Source: Pedobacter arcticus A12
Lineage (GTDB): Bacteria; Bacteroidota; Bacteroidia; Sphingobacteriales; Sphingobacteriaceae
Direction of reading: 5' to 3'
Assembly (NCBI RefSeq): GCF_000302595.1
Contig: NZ_JH947127.1
Coordinates: 124,001 to 188,000, forward strand
Length of the DNA stretch: 64,000 bases
Part shown: piece by piece, positions 27,264 through 35,211 of the stretch
Position numbering within the stretch: position 1 is the stretch's first letter
How the letters are laid out: each line of letters starts with the position of its first letter
The notes under the pieces: generated by a model
Told to the model about the DNA's origin: nothing
Database searches by the model: none
Seen by the model: only the letters and a program-made list of their open reading frames with translations
Translations under genes and position numbers: made by a program

Positions 27264-28148
27264 TTAGGCTATCTCACTCAACACCTCAGAGAACTTCTTT
27301 GCTCCAGTTTTCTTTATTTCCTCAGTTACTTTTGCAAGTTCGTTAGTACCAATTACACAATAAGAATAATCACTAGGAGATTGAGATTTCAACATATCAT
27401 ATAGATTCTTATAAGAACTCTTTTTGCCCTGATATTTATCGACTACCAAATAATGTTTGTTTTCTTCGGGTTGAAGGCTCAAAGCACTTCTACCAAATAA
27501 GTCTATCCGGTGGTTTAAGCTTTCTAAATCAGTAACTTGAGTATTTAGTCTGTCAATTGGAGGTTCAGCGTTTAAGTCTATAGATTTTACAGTATAAATT
27601 ACACCGTTCATACCTATACCGTCAAGCTTATAATCGAAGAATAAATTGGGGATAATCCCTTTCTTCATTTTATAATTAATGTCTATCTTGTTTTTCAAGG
27701 GTTCGCTAAAAGCCTTATTAACGGCATTGCTAAAAGAACGGTCAATTACTGGTTTAGCCGGAACATCAATATTCAATTCTATATATCTTTTAAAAAAAGT
27801 ATCAAAGCCTGCCTTATCAAAAGACATATTAATCCCTGCTGGTTTATCAAATTTTAAAAACCCATTATTATAGATGGATAGGCGCTCTAGGTAGTCAACA
27901 TTAAAAGTTAAATCGCTGAATAAAGCTTTATTGGAGATAATTTCCTCATCAATAAATGATTTGATTTTATCTAAAGTATATTCTAGTAATGAAACGTTTA
28001 AAGGATTTATTCTTTTCACCAAATTAACCTTATCAGCTGAAACTTGATAAAAAACATCCTTACCAGAAATCACAATCATCCCTACCGCTAAGTTTTCGTT
28101 ACTCAGCGAATTATTGATAAATCGTACGATGCTATAAAATGATTTCAT
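27264..28148 (-). CDS. Unknown 294-aa protein, copy B (DUF3037-like N-terminus)
   Basis: This is the paralogue of the gene at 24362-25246, in the same orientation. Substitutions cluster lightly (YKF to YQV, ELN to QPE), the length is equal and no stop intervenes, so both copies look functional. ATG at 28148 is preferred over the TTG at 28154. It follows the 225-aa gene by 58 bases. The two copies form roughly 0.94-kb direct repeats that bracket the nuclease-like gene and the toxin-antitoxin pair. Confidence 0.6.
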   Translation of the reverse strand: MKSFYSIVRFINNSLSNENLAVGMIVISGKDVFYQVSADKVNLVKRINPLNVSLLEYTLDKIKSFIDEEIISNKALFSDLTFNVDYLERLSIYNNGFLKFDKPAGINMSFDKAGFDTFFKRYIELNIDVPAKPVIDRSFSNAVNKAFSEPLKNKIDINYKMKKGIIPNLFFDYKLDGIGMNGVIYTVKSIDLNAEPPIDRLNTQVTDLESLNHRIDLFGRSALSLQPEENKHYLVVDKYQGKKSSYKNLYDMLKSQSPSDYSYCVIGTNELAKVTEEIKKTGAKKFSEVLSEIA

Positions 28149-28206
28149 TTGCAATAACCTAAATAGATATTTGAAATTGTTTTATTTCTTTCTTGATCTG
28201 ATTTCA

Positions 28207-28884
28207 TTAATCAATTGCTTTCTTTAGCAATTTTAAATTCTCAGTTACAAATGTTAAATATCCCAAATCTAACACTGCTTTATAATTCAGCTTATGACCT
28301 TTAGTTATATCAAACGCAATGCAATATTCAATACTAGCTTCATATTTTGATGAATATAAATTCATCAAATACTGGTATAAACTAAATACAAACAAGCTTA
28401 ATTCCTGTTTACTGTATCCATCTTTTTTTGCAACAAACCAAATTGCCCCAACCTTTTTGATATCATCTTTTTCGTACACAAAAACATGATTTGGAATAAT
28501 TTGAATCGATACGCCATTTAAGACCAAAATGGACTTAGCATTTTTTAAATATGTTACATCAAAATAGGGCTTGAGTTCTCCAAATTCGATGTCTTTCGAG
28601 CTTGCAAGTATTTCAATATTTTTCTGAAACATATTTTTTGAGCGTTCTAGAGTCGCATTTCGCTTTTTTTCCGCTACAACATCTATCTTAAGGTCAATTT
28701 GTTTTAACTCTTCCGATTTGAAAACCTGGCTAATTGTACTACTCGAGTGTACCCAATAATTACCCCCGCTCCCATCCTCCTCTTTCTTTATGACTGGTCG
28801 CTTTAACAAAGCGATAAAAGTAACTCTGCTTTTAGCGGATTTCCGGATGAATTTAATTACATCCGAGACTGAAATTTTGTTCAT
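28207..28884 (-). CDS. Unknown 225-aa protein in the defence-like cluster
   Basis: I do not recognise this gene. The product is basic and soluble-looking, with a Gly-rich loop (DGSGGNYWVH) near residue 40, a helical centre with many Lys, and a C-terminal alternating beta/alpha region (GAIWFVAKK, LFVFSLYQYLMNLY). It lies between the TIR-protein remnant (93 bases upstream) and copy B of the 294-aa gene (58 bases downstream), all on one strand, so the three may have been one operon. No signal peptide or membrane span is seen. Confidence 0.5.
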   Translation of the reverse strand: MNKISVSDVIKFIRKSAKSRVTFIALLKRPVIKKEEDGSGGNYWVHSSSTISQVFKSEELKQIDLKIDVVAEKKRNATLERSKNMFQKNIEILASSKDIEFGELKPYFDVTYLKNAKSILVLNGVSIQIIPNHVFVYEKDDIKKVGAIWFVAKKDGYSKQELSLFVFSLYQYLMNLYSSKYEASIEYCIAFDITKGHKLNYKAVLDLGYLTFVTENLKLLKKAID

Positions 28885-28977
28885 ACTTAGTGCGGTTTAA
28901 TTCACTAATATAGAGAAACTTAAAAACAATCTATGATTTAATTTTCTATCAACCAACGCTTTAGTATAAATTGAAGA

Positions 28978-29729
28978 CTAAGAAACTCCAACCTGCGCTA
29001 TGTAATCATCCCATATTTTTTCAGCAATTTGTTTAGCATCCAATATTTCTTCATTTCGCGAATTATATACACTTCTTAAAGTCCAGTAAAGTTTGTATTC
29101 ATCATTGCGAATTGAAAATGATTTATCCATAATGATGTTATTAGTTTGCTGATTTTGTGTAAAACTGTAATTCAAATCTCCAAAGCCATGATTATTATTC
29201 ACTATAGAAATCGTAATATATGCATCTTTTAAATTTCCCTTATTGGAGATTAAGCAGGTAAAAAGATTTGCGTCTTCTCCTATAAATCTTCCTTGAAGAT
29301 TTTCTATGCTGTTAAACTCTGATATTGCAGATTTAAAGTAGTCTTTTATTCTTTTAAAACTAGTTTCTTTAAAATCCAATTTGTCAACTTCGGTAAAGAC
29401 TGTTTTGGCTTTATAACTTCTTGAAGGAACTTTGGTTTCATTATTGAATTCCGTTTTTGAAACTAATCGTTCCGGATTTATTGTCAATAGCTTCCTAAAT
29501 TCTTCTGCAACTTTTGCAAAAGCATTATTTGGATTTGTCCAATCGCTAACCGGCACACCATCGTCTGGTAAAGCTTTAATAGAGCGCATCGGCGTTGACT
29601 TCCATTCACATGGTTCTACGATTATCGGGACAATGATGATTTTACCTTCTTTTTGTAGTTGTAAAGCGGTGGCAAATTCTTTATCGAAACAATAAGGAGA
29701 CGCAATGTAGTGATGTAAGCTTCCCGAAA
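28978..29729 (-). pseudogene. TIR-domain protein, 5' end lost at the IS junction
   Basis: Reading upstream of the Met at 29589 the frame stays open to the IS edge and encodes the second half of a TIR domain: IASPYCFDKEF (with the Glu expected in the NADase site), then IIIVPIIVEPCEWKSTPM and RSIKALPDDGVPVSDW. The remaining about 170 residues form an unfamiliar C-terminal domain. The TIR N-terminal half and the start codon are missing; an in-frame TGA lies at the IS edge. TIR domains of bacterial defence proteins often cleave NAD+. The other IS flank is hsdR, not the missing TIR half. Confidence 0.8.
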
Positions 29730-29804
29730 TTCAGACCAATTAAAAGTAGAATTCTAGCCCGAGCTTAGCGAGGCTATTTTAATAACTTTAAATTTAATTG
29801 GGAT

Positions 29805-30071
29805 ATGAAAAGGATCAAATTTACGGAGACACAGATTGTCAAGGCAATCAAAGAACATGAGAGTGGCAGAAATGCACATGATCTCTGTCGGGAACTTGGT
29901 ATCAGCACCGCATCGTTTTACAAGTGGCGACAGCGTTACGGAGGAATGGAGGTGAAAGAGCTTTCCAGATTGAAGGCGCTGGAAGAAGAGAATGCAAGAC
30001 TGAAAAATATGTACGCCAACCTCAGTCTGGTACACGAAGTGTTTAAGGAGGCGGTAGAAAAAAAGCTTTAA
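29805..30071 (+). CDS. IS3-family transposase OrfA
   Basis: The 88-aa product is a helix-turn-helix DNA-binding subunit (FTETQIVKAIKEHESGRNAH followed by DLCRELGISTASFYKWRQRY) with a C-terminal leucine-zipper-like helix (LKALEEENARLKNMY). The frame ends just after a run of seven A then G at 30058-30065, the typical site for programmed -1 frameshifting that makes the OrfAB fusion transposase. Confidence 0.93.
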   Translation: MKRIKFTETQIVKAIKEHESGRNAHDLCRELGISTASFYKWRQRYGGMEVKELSRLKALEEENARLKNMYANLSLVHEVFKEAVEKKL

Positions 30072-30879
30072 CGCCTGCCGATAAAGAGATGTTGGTGGAA
30101 GAGATGGTAAAGAAAGTGAGCCATCGTCAGGCGTGTAAATGTGTTGGACTGAATAGAAGTAGCTGTTTCTACGAGTTAAAGAGAAAGAGGATGACGGAGA
30201 GATAATCCACGAGCTTATTCTGCTTACCCAGAAGCATGTTTCCATCGGATTTTGGCAATGTTACCATCGATTACGGCGAAGGGGATTTAAATGGAACCAT
30301 AAGAAAGTTTACAGGATATATACAGCAATGAAACTCAATATTCGTCGTAGAGCTAAGAAAAGACTACCTGCAAGAGTGAAAAAACCCTTAACGGTACCCG
30401 ATGGAATCAATCAGGTATGGTCTATAGATTTTATGAGCGACAGCCTTTGGGACGGAAGGAAGTTCAGGTTATTGAATGTTGTTGACGATTATAACCGTGA
30501 GATGCTTGCCATGGAGGCTGACACCTCTCTTCCAGCGTCAAGAGTAACCAGAACACTTGATATGCTCAGAGAGTGTAGAGGACTGCCTCTGAAAATAAGG
30601 ATGGACAACGGACCCGAGTTTATCTCGCATAAACTGGATGAATGGGCAAAGGAACATGGCGTAGAACTGCTTTTTATTCAACCCGGAGAGCCTACACAGA
30701 ATGCTTATATCGAAAGATGTAATGGGAGCATCCGCAGAGAATTGTTGAATGCTTACATTTTTAACTCACTAAGTGAGGTAAGAGAAAAAACAGAAGAATG
30801 GATGACAGACTATAATTATCACCGCCCACATCAGGCACTCAACTTTAGATCACCTGCGGATTTGTTGCAGGAATGTTGA
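30065..30879 (+). pseudogene. IS3-family transposase OrfB, internal frameshift
   Basis: The -1 frame after the A7 run starts ALTPADKEM and runs through [20 protein letters not shown] to a TAA near 30203. The rest of OrfB (from [13 protein letters not shown] onward) lies in another frame, with the catalytic core intact: DDE residues in [13 protein letters not shown] and NAYIERCNG. The shift falls in the purine-rich stretch about 30178-30192 and corresponds to one missing base (or two extra). The copy is therefore probably inactive, unless the base is a sequencing error. Confidence 0.8.
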
Positions 30880-30888
30880 TTGGAAATT

Positions 30889-32439
30889 CTACTTTTGAGT
30901 GGTCTGAAAAACGGGGAAGCTTACAGTATCAATCCCTTCCCTAATCAAACGCAAAGTATAGCCATCGGCGATGGACATGTTGTAATAATACTTGTGGATG
31001 TATTCGCCAAACAAGGCTTTGCTATCAAATTCTTTAGCCACTTCTCGCAACAAAGGCGTTCCGGTTAAAGCAATTTTAATGGCGTCTTCATCAGAGCGAA
31101 GCAGATTTACCAAAGCCGTTCCTTTCGGGTTATAACCACGGTGTGCTTCGTCGATAAAATAAATCCGTTGGATGTTGATGTCGTAAGCCAAATCTTTTAC
31201 GGCAACGGTTTCCTCGGTAAACTTTTGAATGTTAACTACAGAAATTTCCCTATCGCCTGAGCTGTTATGTACAACACTTACTTTTTTGATGTTTGCTAAA
31301 AACTCGGTTCTTGAATTTACTTCCTTGACACCCAGGCCTCGATTTAGAAACTCCGTTCTAGCTTGAATTGCCAAATCAATACGGTCAACAATGAAATAGA
31401 ATTTGGTGATGATGTTGCGCTTTTGAAAATAATCCGTCAAAAACTTAACGTTATAAAACGCCAACGCTGTTTTACCGCTTCCTTGTGTATGCCAAATAAT
31501 TCCTTTTTTAACACCTTCGTTCAACTTACGCTCAATAGCTTTTGTGGCAAAAATCTGCGGATAACGCATGATGTGTTTAAGCGTAACGATTTTTCCGTTG
31601 ATTTCTTCATCTACGTAGGCAATGGAATATTTCAGGATAAAATCCAGCCTATCTTTGCTTAGGAGAGAAGTTAAAATGGTATTGGTTGGTGTGTTGTAAT
31701 GTTTGTTTGTTATAAACTCGGGCGAATGTTTAATGGCGATGATGTTGTTATCCTTTAAAATCAGGTTTTCAATTTCATCACTTTCGGAAGCTAACAAATG
31801 CGTTAGGTTTAAGTTTTCTTCTTCCCTAAAATAGTTGAATTGCAAATCAGCATAAGCCGATGTGGCATAATAAGCACCTTGTAAAGGTTCTATTACCCCA
31901 TCTTCGTAAGGCATGTTATTAGAGAACAACATCATTTGCGTGATGTTGGCAAAACGCTTGAATTTCTTGTTTTTGTAACGATCGTTGATGCGTTTACGTT
32001 CTGCTAAAACACCGTCTTTATTGTTCGGTTTTTTAACTTCGATAAACACCAAAGGCATTCCGTTAATTAAAATGGTAATATCTGGTCTAAATTCTTCTTC
32101 TCCGTTTTTACAGGTTAATTCTGTAGTGACATGGAAACTATTCTTATTGAAATTTTCAAAATCAATTAGCTTGATGCCCGATGTTGCGGTTAAACTTTTA
32201 TAAAACTCCCGACCTAAATCATCAAAATCCAGCTTTAAAGTCAATTCGTCTAATAACCGACTAACATCTGCTTCATCCACACCCGGATTAATTTTGCAAA
32301 TGCTCTTTTTAAAAAAAACTGGAAATATATTTGTTTCTTCTTGCCTAAATTGCTCTTTTCTAGAAATATAGGTATAGCCCAAACGAACCAAATGTAACAG
32401 TGCAGGAATCTTGACGCGAGAGTCTTCGTTAAAGGCCAT
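30889..32439 (-). pseudogene. hsdR: Type I restriction enzyme subunit R, 3' half lost at the IS junction
   Basis: About 510 residues remain of a protein that normally has about 950-1100. Present: the nuclease domain with PD-(D/E)XK residues (RPDITILI then FIEVKKPN) and the first motor domain with GSGKT (Walker A), FIDEAH (DEAD/H box) and LTGTP. The reading frame enters the IS at 30908 and stops six codons later; the second RecA-like domain and the HsdM-binding tail are gone. No hsdM or hsdS lies in the window, so no working type I system is left here. Confidence 0.9.
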
Positions 32440-32879
32440 TAAGTATATCGTTTTTAAAAAGCTTTGGCTTTCTACGGATTAGGGTTTTACGGGTAAATAT
32501 AATTTTAATTATCGCTGTAGGCAAATGTGGACGACTTCTTTTTTTGAAGTGGTGGTTTTAGCGTCTGGTTTTAATGCGAGGTACTGCTTTTTACTGTCTT
32601 CCGAAAGCTATCGGATGACTGCGACAAAGAAAAAGAGAATAGGCAGGTCTATAAAACCAAAAATCACGAATAAAACACCATTTTCCAGCCCAAAAAGAAC
32701 CAATTTTCTTTTTTATAATTTTTAGTTTTCCACAAGTATAAACAACTATAAATCATCGTTTTACAACAAATACTTAAAAAATTAGCAATGTTAACTTTTA
32801 GCTTGTGGAAAACTGGAATCATTATACATCATAAATAATCCGTCATTTGTATTAATCAGCTAAGACGCTCATTATCAAA
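32440..32879. other. AT-rich intergenic region with a 13-bp inverted repeat
   Basis: This 440-base gap between hsdR and a divergent gene holds no ORF with features. It includes a CCGAAAGCTATCGG-type repeat fragment (near 32600) and the inverted repeat at 32724-32814 listed separately. Confidence 0.55.
32724..32814. repeat. Perfect 13-bp inverted repeat with DnaA-box-like cores
   Basis: AGTTTTCCACAAG (32724-32736) and CTTGTGGAAAACT (32802-32814) are exact inverted copies separated by 65 AT-rich bases. Each contains TTTTCCACA, one base from the consensus DnaA box TTATCCACA. They lie 66 bases before the next gene. They may be operator sites, recombinase sites or a replication-linked element; the sequence does not decide. 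Confidence 0.6.
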
Positions 32880-33557
32880 ATGGAAAGAAAAATAAACAAG
32901 CGAAACCTCAAGAGCATTGAACATTTTGAATGTAATGGAGATGCTGTTTCTAGCCAGAGCGCTTTATTGTTTAAAGCTCGAAGCATTTTGAAGAGTATTT
33001 ACTTGAAATACCAACTTTGCTACGACGAAGAGATAAGTTCGGGCATTGAGATGCCGGAAGATAGTTTCCTCTTGGTTTTACCACGTTTAGAAAGCGAGGG
33101 ACTGACCGCTGCAGCCGACTTTTTAACTTTTAGCCCTGCTGGCATCTGCGTGAACAATGTAGAAGGCGGTTACGAGCATGCCAGTCGCGAGAAACTAGCC
33201 TTACTTTTTATCATCTGCAATGCCGAACTCGCCAAGCCTTTAATCCGACAGTTTTTGGTAGAAGACGAACTAAAAGGCATTAAAAAACTGAGTGATCTGG
33301 TAAACTGGATCAGCAATATGCAAAATGAAAAAGATGTTAGGCGAGTTTTAGAACGTGAACAACCAGCGCTTGCCGTCCGTCCACAACCCCTACCTTTAGA
33401 AGAACCTTTACTGAGCAAAAAACAACTCGCCGCAGTATTACGAATCTCCACTAAAACAATCGATCGCCATCCGCACCAATTTAAACCTACCACCTTAGGT
33501 TGCAGAAATTTTTACAAACATTCAGAATGTCTGAATTACAAAAAACCTGGAGGGTAA
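32880..33557 (+). CDS. Unknown protein with C-terminal helix-turn-helix
   Basis: The 225-aa product has a helical N-terminal region (about 1-150) without a recognised motif, a Pro-rich linker (RPQPLPLEEP), and a C-terminal DNA-binding helix-turn-helix, LSKKQLAAVLRISTKTIDRH, followed by a LGCRNFYK wing, as in excisionase/MerR-like domains of Bacteroidota mobile elements. It sits just after the inverted repeat at 32724-32814, which could be its own operator. It is the last gene of the accessory island on this side. Confidence 0.55.
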   Translation: MERKINKRNLKSIEHFECNGDAVSSQSALLFKARSILKSIYLKYQLCYDEEISSGIEMPEDSFLLVLPRLESEGLTAAADFLTFSPAGICVNNVEGGYEHASREKLALLFIICNAELAKPLIRQFLVEDELKGIKKLSDLVNWISNMQNEKDVRRVLEREQPALAVRPQPLPLEEPLLSKKQLAAVLRISTKTIDRHPHQFKPTTLGCRNFYKHSECLNYKKPGG

Positions 33558-33623
33558 ACCGCGAAAACACAGGTCTTCCGTCTGTACCTAAGAAAGGATG
33601 CAGCTCCATAAAAAACAAAATAC

Positions 33624-33652
33624 CACCCCCCACCCCCGCCAGCGGGGGACAC
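33624..33652. repeat. Repeat family 2, right copy (inverted)
   Basis: Reverse complement of 23931-23959 with one difference; contains CCCCCGCCAGCGGGGG. Confidence 0.75.
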
Positions 33653-33742
33653 CTTGCATAAGGGAAAAAATAAAAATCTGTCGATAAAGAACTTCTACCT
33701 TCGTCGCTCGGAAATCGTCACAGCCCTCATATACAAAGGCTC

Positions 33743-33771
33743 ACGCTTCAGCCTCGCGATGACGCGGGGAA
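33743..33771. repeat. Repeat family 1, right copy (inverted)
   Basis: CGCTTCAGCCTCGCGATGAC and flanking bases match the reverse complement of 23812-23840 with few differences. Confidence 0.65.
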
Positions 33772-33820
33772 AGGAGAAGCGCCAACGAAGCAAGAATAAA
33801 AGCACAATCCTTCCGTAACC

Positions 33821-33930
33821 GATTAATTCCGCCTTGGTGGTTGCGGTAACGGTGCAGAAATAAAAGCATTGACTTCCCTAGCAACCGGCGTAGCGGCGGC
33901 TTTTTGGTTCTTTTGAGCTGAAGCAAATTG
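33821..33930 (+). repeat. Long dispersed repeat, copy 2
   Basis: ATTCCGCCTTGGTGGTTGCG through AGCAACCGGCGTAGCGGCGG matches 20708-20845 in the same orientation, with internal differences. Confidence 0.6.
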
Positions 33931-34103
33931 CGGAGCACTCTTGAATACCAAACAGACAGAAAAAAAGAATGAAAAAAGAACTAGCCTTTCCGGCGGCAAT
34001 GAGCCGGGAAGATTTATCCTAAAAAAAAGTAAATTTATTATTAAAGGAAATTTTCAAAGAAAGTCAGCTAAGAAAAAAAAATACTAAGAAAACTAAATAA
34101 AAA

Positions 34104-34142
34104 AACGCAGGGTCGTCTGCGACAGACCATGCTTGGACAAAA
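34104..34142. repeat. Repeat family 3, right copy 1 (inverted)
   Basis: GCAGGGTCGTCTGCGACAGA followed by CCATGCTTGGACAAAA; inverted relative to 24026-24064 and a close match to the unit 65 bases further on. Confidence 0.75.
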
Positions 34143-34168
34143 GAACTCTCCAGAAAGACACCTAAAAA

Positions 34169-34206
34169 AGCAGGGTCGTCTGCGACAGACCATGCTTGGA
34201 CAAAAA
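34169..34206. repeat. Repeat family 3, right copy 2 (inverted)
   Basis: Second copy in the same orientation as 34104-34142, with the same CCATGC variant, so the two right-hand copies probably arose by local duplication. Confidence 0.75.
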
Positions 34207-34460
34207 ATCAATAGCTCTCAAAGAAAACCACTAAAGAATCACTAAACCACCACTAAAGGACCACCCAATATCCAAACTAAAACGAGCCAACCACCAAACA
34301 GGGACAAGCTTAGACAAAAGAGGACAATACAAGCATAAAACACCTTCTAACGACATAAAAAACCCTGTTCACCCTTGTTACGACAAGTATTTTTTCAGTA
34401 AAAAAACTGCTGTACGTTTGAGTCACTGTTCAATGAAGTTCAGTACTAAGCCCAATAAAA

Positions 34461-35021
34461 ATGGCAACAAGTAAAAACAACGTAGTTACCCACGGATTAA
34501 GCGGTAAAGTAGGCGACTTAATCGTATTTAAGCAGCAGAATGGTAAAACAATAGTGGGTAAAATGCCTCAAAAAAGCAGTAAGCCACCAACCGAAGCACA
34601 GCTGAGTGTTAATGAACGTTTTAAATTGGCCAGTAAATATGCCCAGCAGGCCATTTTAGACCCGGTGCTAAAACCTAAATATGCAGGCTTTGCAAAAACC
34701 GGGCAAAGCGTATTCAATGTGGCATTTGCAGATTTCTTCTCTCCGCCAATACTATCTGATGCAGCAGGGATTTACAACGGTGCTGTGGGGTGCCAACTGA
34801 TTGTGAAGGCGATTGACAATTATGAGGTAAAATCTGTTAAATTAAGTATTTACCTAGCCGATGAATCTTTATTGGAAGAAGGTGAAGCTGTGCTGCAATT
34901 AGATGGTGTCACTTGGAAATATGCCTGTACTTTAGCAACAACAGATTTTGCTACCTGCACCCTTACTTGGAGTGCAACAGATTTAGCAAACAATACCACT
35001 TTGTTAGTCGTTTCGCCATGA
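34461..35021 (+). CDS. Unknown 186-aa protein with C-terminal Ig-like region
   Basis: The product has no signal peptide. The N-terminus (HGLSGKVGDLIVFKQQNGKT) recalls the SGKVG start of DUF6266-type Bacteroidota proteins, but the match is only suggestive. The centre is helical and Lys/Gln-rich (about 40-90); the C-terminal half (about 105-186) reads as a beta-sandwich (VKAIDNYEVKSVKLSIYLAD). It forms a single-gene unit closed by a strong terminator and marks the return to ordinary gene order after the island. Function unknown. Confidence 0.55.
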   Translation: MATSKNNVVTHGLSGKVGDLIVFKQQNGKTIVGKMPQKSSKPPTEAQLSVNERFKLASKYAQQAILDPVLKPKYAGFAKTGQSVFNVAFADFFSPPILSDAAGIYNGAVGCQLIVKAIDNYEVKSVKLSIYLADESLLEEGEAVLQLDGVTWKYACTLATTDFATCTLTWSATDLANNTTLLVVSP

Positions 35022-35080
35022 TTTGGCAAGTAAAAAAATCAAAACCTGACACCCCGATTTTGGGATTCCAGTGCTTACAA

Positions 35081-35117
35081 AAAAGGGATAACCAATATTT
35101 TTGGTTATCCCTTTTTT
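35081..35117 (+). terminator. Strong terminator after the 186-aa gene
   Basis: AAAAGGGATAACCA and TGGTTATCCCTTTT arms form a perfect stem of at least 12 bp followed by T residues. Confidence 0.9.
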
Positions 35118-35211
35118 CCCGAGTAGTATCTCCCAGCTTTAAAAGCCGGAAACGCTCCGAAAATATAAAATTGACGTATTAAATTATACTACAAAACATT
35201 CAACACGCAAC

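Larger units (their letters stand above)
29730..30908 (+). mobile_element. IS3-family insertion sequence (IS407-group-like)
   Basis: The ends are imperfect inverted repeats: TTCAGACCAATTAAAAGTAG at the left, and at the right the reverse complement reads TTCAGACCACTCAAAAGTAG. Inside are orfA and a frameshifted orfB. The length of about 1.18 kb suits the group. AAA borders both ends, but this cannot be taken as a target duplication because the two flanks belong to different genes (TIR protein and hsdR). The exact edge is uncertain by one base. Confidence 0.9.
33558..34460. other. Repeat-rich right edge of the accessory island
   Basis: This 903-base gap is made largely of dispersed repeats: inverted partners of the left-edge families (33624-33652, 33743-33771, 34104-34142, 34169-34206), copy 2 of the long repeat (33821-33930), and a low-complexity CACTAAA/CCACC stretch (34210-34300). 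No gene is seen. Confidence 0.65.

Noticed and set aside
29589-29589. Met at 29589 as the real start of a 203-aa gene
   Set aside because: The upstream frame continues with clear TIR sequence to the IS edge, so this Met is internal.
29727-30911. AAA on both sides of the IS as a target-site duplication
   Set aside because: The flanks belong to different genes, and the A-rich sequence makes a 3-base match likely by chance.
30889-32439. Working type I restriction system
   Set aside because: hsdR lacks its second half and no hsdM or hsdS is present in the window.
32724-32814. Chromosomal replication origin
   Set aside because: Only two imperfect DnaA-box-like sites and no dnaA, dnaN or gidA nearby.
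34104-34206. Two repeat units read as a possible CRISPR array
   Set aside because: Only two units, one spacer, with nested hairpins and an inverted copy 10 kb away; no cas genes.
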